Assembly: GCA_032871835.1 (NCBI GenBank)
Contig: CM065296.1
Span: forward strand, 114,896,146-114,960,145
Length of the DNA: 64,000 bases
Origin: Dipteronia dyeriana
Lineage: Eukaryota > Streptophyta > Magnoliopsida > Sapindales > Sapindaceae
Reading direction: 5' to 3'
Part shown: positions 59,002 to 64,000 of the stretch, in pieces
How positions within the stretch are numbered: position 1 is the stretch's first letter
Layout: each line of letters starts with the position of its first letter
Notes under the pieces: model-generated
What the model was told of the DNA's origin: nothing
What the model saw: only the letters and a program-made list of their open reading frames with translations
Database searches by the model: none
Translations under genes and position numbers: made by a program

Positions 59002-59425
59002 ATTCTGAGTTTTAACTTTTAACAAAGTACATTTCTCGAGGTAGGCACGAGATCCAAAAGCCCCCTTGTCCTTCCCTCAATTATGAACTTTACGACCATA
59101 ATGATCATGTTGAATGTGTCTATCCCACTTGTGTCTATCCTTAGTTTTAACTTTTAACAGAGTGCATTTCTCTAGGAAGACACAAGAACCAAAGCCCCTC
59201 TATCTTTTCCTCAATCATAGACTTTACGACCATGACGATAATGCTAATGTACATATCCATCCACTATTTCACTTGTGTCTGTTCTGAGTTTTAACTTGTA
59301 ATAACAAAGTGCATTTCTCGAGATAGGCACAAGGACCAAAGCCCCTTTATCCTTCCCTCAATCATAGACTTTGTGACCATACCGATAATGCTCATTGCAA
59401 CTATTCATCCTCTATTCCACTTGTA
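59002..59425 (+). repeat. Three tandem copies of an about 140-bp unit upstream of malate synthase
   Basis: Units begin at about 59002, 59145 and 59286. Each has CTGAGTTTTAACTT (or CTTAGTTTTAACTT), AGTGCATTTCTCGAG, GGCACAAGGACCAAAGCCCC, CCTTCCCTCAATCATAGACT and a C-ATTCCACTTG(TGTCT) end. Identity between units is roughly 80 percent by eye. The array ends about 40 bp before the ATG of malate synthase, next to a TATATATA at about 59424. Confidence 0.8.
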
Positions 59426-59466
59426 TATATATTTCTATATTTCCTTCAAGAGAAATTAACAAGGTG

Positions 59467-62400
59467 ATGGAGCTTGGAAAAACAACGTCAAACAAGTTCA
59501 ATGCTTACGATGTTCCTCAAGGAGTGGACATCAGGGGACGGTATTGTGAACAGTTTGACAATAAGATTCTTACAAAGGATGCCTTGCAGTTTGTTGCGGA
59601 TTTGCAAAGAGAGTTTAGAAATCACATCAAGTACGCAATGGACTGTCGTAAGGAGGCCAAGATGAGGTACAATCAGGGGGGATTACCGGGGTTCGACCCT
59701 GCCACCAGGTACATAAGGGAAGGGGACTGGTCATGTGCACCGGTCCCGCCCGCTGTTGATGATCGCAGGGTGGAGATTACAGGCCCTGTTGAAAGAAAAA
59801 TGGTCATCAACGCACTCAACTCTGGAGCTAATGTCTTTATGGTCAGTTAATTACCTTCTCTTTCTTTTTATTTGATATGTTAACATGTGCATATACATCT
59901 TCCAGACTAGTATTCAAGGCGTTGAATTAACAATCTTAATCATCATAATTTTAAAATTTCTATACATCATGCTTCCTAATTTCCTATAGACACACACTGT
60001 GAGACTAATTGAGTTGATTTTCTCGTAGGCCGATTTCGAAGATGCTCTCTCACCTAGCTGGGAGAACCTCATGAGTGGCCAAGTGAATTTGAAGGATGCT
60101 GTTGATGGCACCATAAGCTTCCATGACAAGGCCAGGAACAGGGTTTACAAGCTCAATGATCAGACAGCTAAGTTATTTGTCCGCCCACGAGGCTGGCACC
60201 TACACGAAGCTCACATCTTTATTGATGGCGAACCTGCAACCGGGTGTCTAGTGGACTTTGGCCTTTATTTTTTCCACAACTATGCGGCATTTCGCCAAAA
60301 CCAAGGCCAAGGATTCGGACCTTTCTTCTACCTCCCTAAAATGGAGCATTCAAGGTAACAGAGTTATTACTTCAACTACGTTTACACATGTGCTAGAGAC
60401 ACTCACAATAAAACCTAAGACCAATTTTTTTAAGAAATTATTATTATTTTTAAAAAAATCTATCAAATTATAAAAAAACCCTAAATCCAATTTTTTTTTT
60501 CAAAGTTTTTAAAAATAAATTTATTAAATTAAAAAATCCTTACCCGGTTGAAAACCTGTTTTTTAATTAATTGTTTCTAAATATTTATAAATCTTACCAT
60601 AATTTTTGAAATGTACTGAAAACTTACTCTAAATTTTATCGGTAATTTTTCATAGATTTTTTCAGTTGGATTGAAAACCTATTTTTTGATTAATTGGGCC
60701 ATATCTATATAGCTAAACCCTTAATATTTTGCCTAATTATTTTCATATATAGGAAGAACAAAGGTTTACATGGTTTAACTTCAAATGACCAAAATTAAAT
60801 ATACGTTTACTAATACAAAATCTATGATCAGTCGATCATTAGGAAATATCTCCAAGTTCTCTAATAATAAAAAAGATGCCGAAATTAAATCAATTAATTA
60901 TATATCATGAGCCACCAGTGTCTTCAAATTTTATATTCAAATATATATATTATTATTTATCTGGACAGCTGGACTAATTAATTAAGCACTGTCATTTTAC
61001 CCTCTGATTGAGGGAAGTAGTGCAAGTGCTTTTATGATTCTGTTCAGTGAGATGTGGACCATGTGGTTGAAACTTGAAAGAGACAGATTTGTGTAAGAAT
61101 AAAAATTTGAAAAAATGAACTGCTATAAACAGCTGATGCATACAGTAGAAAAAATGAAAGAGTATTTTTAATTTCACTAATCAAAGCCTCCACTTTCCTA
61201 CAATTGTCGGCATGTAGTTTCTAAATTCTAATGGTAAGAATTTGAAGTTGATAACTATTGTAACTTCATCTGTTTTTATATCAAAATGCATCACCAATCA
61301 ATAACGTAGTGACATGATTATGCTGTCTTTTGGCAGCATCAAAACAAGTTTCGAAATGAAAAGTGCTGGTGGTGTGAATGTTAATAGAAGTTTATAAACA
61401 ATTACTTTATACATCGAAAATTGAAAGGTAGAGAACATTGAAGGGGCATCGTGCTGTAGATGTTACTGATATATCATTTACATGCCTCTACTTAGTTACT
61501 TCAGAATGATTATGCCTCTGCTTTCAACACCTTCGAGTAGAGCTTTTATTATACAAACTAATACTTTTAGCACTTTAACAAAATCATGTAAATTGTTTTC
61601 TTTTTTTATTGTATAAGCTATTTTAATTAATGTCTTAACAATACAAGTGATCAATGGTAATACAATTACAAAAAGGCAACATGGATTTGTGAATGTGAAG
61701 GTGAGTCCAAGGTAGAAAATATTTTAAAAAATTGTAAAAAAAAATAAAAATCCGGGTATGGATATCCGGATACTTGGCCGGGTCTTTCTGGGCCGGGTAC
61801 CCGGATGTTAAAATCCAGGTTTTTTTCGGGTGGATACCCGGATTGTGTAAACCTGGGTACCCGACCGGGGTCCGGGTATACCCAGTCTGGACTAGAGTTG
61901 TTGCCATCCCTACAATTAAGTGGTGGAGGTTGAGAAATGTAATTTAGACATGACTTTTTTATTTCATTTCTCAACATAAATGCAAGCACCTAAACTGTGC
62001 ATTGGACTATTATAGTTATCACTAAAAGTCAACAAACTTTGTGCTGGTTTAATTAGCATCTTCAGTAGTAGCTATGGCTATGAGATAAAATAATAAATAC
62101 TGTTGTAATGCTGCTATGTGTTGTTTTGGAATAAGTGATATAAGCTCTAGTCTGTTGGCAGGGAAGCCAAAATATGGAATTCTGTCTTTGAAAGGGCCGA
62201 AAAGATGGCAGGAATAGAAGGAGGAAGTATCAGGGCCACTGTTCTAATTGAAACTCTTCCAGCGGTCTTCCAAATGGATGAGATCCTCTATGAACTTAGG
62301 GATCATTCGGTTGGCCTGAACTGTGGACGATGGGATTATATTTTCAGCTATGTGAAGACATTCCAGGCTCACCCAGATCGGCTACTGCCAGACAGGGTCC

Positions 62401-63432
62401 AAGTCGGGATGACTCAACATTTTATGAAGAGTTACTCTGAGCTACTAATCAGGACATGTCACATGCGCGGTGTGCATGCCATGGGTGGCATGGTCTGCGG
62501 TTTCTTCTTCTTGATCATTTGACATTCTAATTTATGTGCCTAAATGTAGCTCTAAAAAATAAATAGTTAGCATAACAAAGTTCCTACATTTGATTCTTAA
62601 ACAGGCAGCTCAAATACCAATTAAAGATGATCCAGCTGCAAATGAGGCAGCAATGGATCTTGTAAAGAAGGACAAGCTAAGAGAGGCAAGGGCAGGCCAT
62701 GATGGAACTTGGGCAGCCCATCCTGGATTGATCCCAGCCTGTATGAAAGCCTTCGATGACAACATGGGCAATGCCCCTAATCAGATCCAATCCAAGAAGC
62801 GAGAAGATGCAGCAAACATAACAGAGGAAGACCTTTTACAGAGGCCAAGCGGAGTTCGAACCATGGAAGGTATTGTTAAATTTTCATACTTGTATATTTT
62901 TATGTGTTTATGAGAAGTGATCTATATATTGATAGATAGTCTTACGACCTAAAAGACTAGTCTATTAGGTTGTGACATCCATAACCTAATGTTCTGATTT
63001 ATCCCATTTTCTTTAGTTTAACAAGTGGGCTCTCCAACAGGTATTCGCCTTAATACACGCGTTGGGATCCAATACTTGGCGGCATGGCTCACTGGATCTG
63101 GATCAGTCCCTCTTTACAACCTAATGGAAGATGCTGCCACAGCTGAAATTAGCAGAGTTCAGAACTGGCAATGGCTGAAATACGAAGTGGAGTTGGATGG
63201 AGATGGTTTGGGTGTCAAAGTGAATCGTGAACTCTTCGGGAGAGTTGTAGATGAAGAGATGGCTAGGATTGAAAGGGAGGTGGGAAAAGAGAAGTTCAAA
63301 AAGGGAAAGTACAAGGAGGCTTGCAAGATGTTCACCAGACAATGCAAAGCCCCAGCACTAGATGATTTCTTGACACTAGATGCCTACAATCATATTGTCA
63401 TACACCATCCGAAGAGATCATCTAGACTCTAA
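59467..63432 (+). CDS. MLS: Malate synthase, glyoxysomal, five exons
   Basis: Condenses glyoxylate with acetyl-CoA to malate in the glyoxylate cycle, used when seedlings convert stored oil to sugar. Exons: 59467-59841, 60029-60354, 62162-62492, 62605-62869 and 63041-63432, giving 562 aa, the usual plant length. Conserved blocks in order: [83 protein letters not shown] (the family signature), [27 protein letters not shown] with the likely catalytic Asp, and [13 protein letters not shown]. The protein ends in SRL, a type 1 peroxisomal targeting signal. Intron 2 is long (1.8 kb) and hosts a MITE. No lesion was found; ATG 59467 begins the conserved N-terminus. Confidence 0.97.
61661..61918. mobile_element. 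hAT-type MITE in intron 2 of malate synthase (element 61669-61910)
   Basis: Perfect 8-bp duplications TACAATTA at 61661-61668 and 61911-61918. The ends are CAAAAAGGCAACATGG on the left and GGGATGGCAACAACTC from the right, sharing GGCAACA. The interior is full of CCGGGTACCCGGAT-type palindromic repeats, unlike the AT-rich intron around it. No coding capacity. Confidence 0.75.
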
Positions 63433-64000
63433 ATAATGAGTTTGTTTAAACCTTTCAATTGTCAGATATTATCCGTCTTTTGTTGTGTTTCTAATGCCAC
63501 TGCAAGTAATAAATAAAAATCCCATAACATTTCATCATTGTTCTGGATGAAATGTTAACTTTACTGAAACAAGACTGAACAATGATGAAATGTTAACTTT
63601 ACTGAAACAAGACTTCATCAAACTCAGAAGAATTAAAAGACCTTATCAAACAAAACCTGATTTTCTATCAATGCATGACAATTGAATTCTACATTAACAT
63701 TATATATACAACAATCAGATGGAACAATTTAACAGTGAAAAAAACAAGAGACAAAATGTTCTCTTTAATCTCTGCAAACAACCACGAATCAAGAGAGAAA
63801 ACAATTTCTAGATCATTTTAACAATGAATCATAATGAAAATTTCAAATCACTACAACTTTTATAAAATTACACTACTTAATTGTGGCACTGTATTGTCTA
63901 GACCCTGGTGTGTACTGTAAAAAATTTAATTCACAAACAAAGAAAACCTTTTAAAAAGCTTCTAAGGGGATCGTTGAAATAAGTACGAAACCTGGAAATT
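63433..64000. other. 3' flank of malate synthase
   Basis: Polyadenylation-like AATAAATAAA at about 63508. A 31-bp direct repeat containing GAAATGTTAACTTTACTGAA occurs twice at about 63547 and 63582. The remainder is AT-rich without a gene. Confidence 0.6.

Noticed and set aside
1..64000. A biosynthetic gene cluster linking the dehydrogenase, hydrolase and carboxylesterase genes
   Set aside because: The genes belong to unrelated housekeeping families, are separated by intergenic and mobile DNA, and the carboxylesterase is broken.

Overview
The window looks like nuclear DNA of a eudicot plant. It is AT-rich (AT runs, TA microsatellites), its genes are split by GT-AG introns, and the recognisable genes are plant ones: a B3-domain protein, farnesol dehydrogenase, glyoxysomal malate synthase ending in SRL, and a CDKG-type kinase. 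I cannot name the species. There are no rRNA genes, convincing tRNA genes or CRISPR arrays.

Genes that look intact, left to right: a small B3-domain protein (minus, 1234-2955); an NAD-dependent farnesol dehydrogenase-like SDR (minus, 11869-13799); a TMEM53/DUF829 alpha/beta hydrolase (minus, 14349-16979); a single-pass membrane protein with a Cys-rich PAN/apple-like tail (plus, 20424-23839); DPH4, the J-domain and CSL-zinc protein of diphthamide synthesis (plus, 26549-27097); a 129-aa TPR-like protein (plus, 28648-29037); an unrecognised 203-aa acidic, Cys-containing protein (plus, 31587-32307); and malate synthase (plus, 59467-63432). I rebuilt the exons by eye from reading-frame continuity, protein similarity and splice signals. 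The genes look like independent housekeeping or metabolic genes; I see no pathway cluster.

Broken genes: a carboxylesterase (CXE) copy at 43131-44140 has a one-base frameshift and Gly in place of the nucleophilic Ser. A CDKG-like kinase at 55118-57159 has lost its start codon, glycine loop and VAIK lysine and carries an early stop. A short CXE-derived scrap at about 52281-52715 is split by a MITE.

Mobile DNA dominates the rest. From about 5.0 to 10.1 kb lies a decayed Ty3/gypsy element of Tat type (archaeal-type RNase H, zinc-binding region, integrase) with two sets of tandem repeats. At 33.3-37.5 kb and 39.2-42.9 kb are two nearly identical hAT elements, each with its own perfect 8-bp target duplication but sharing the same coding lesions; the first also carries a 568-bp solo LTR with a perfect 5-bp duplication. 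At 44.9-51.6 kb is a nearly complete but inactivated endogenous pararetrovirus (Caulimoviridae) lying in a TA repeat inside an older inverted-repeat element; its right end coincides with the tRNA-Met primer-binding site. Smaller items include MITEs at 18-656, 38578-39089, 52307-52698 and 61669-61910, foldback repeats at 3571-3935 and 24535-25037, and a SINE-like insertion at 25177-25395.
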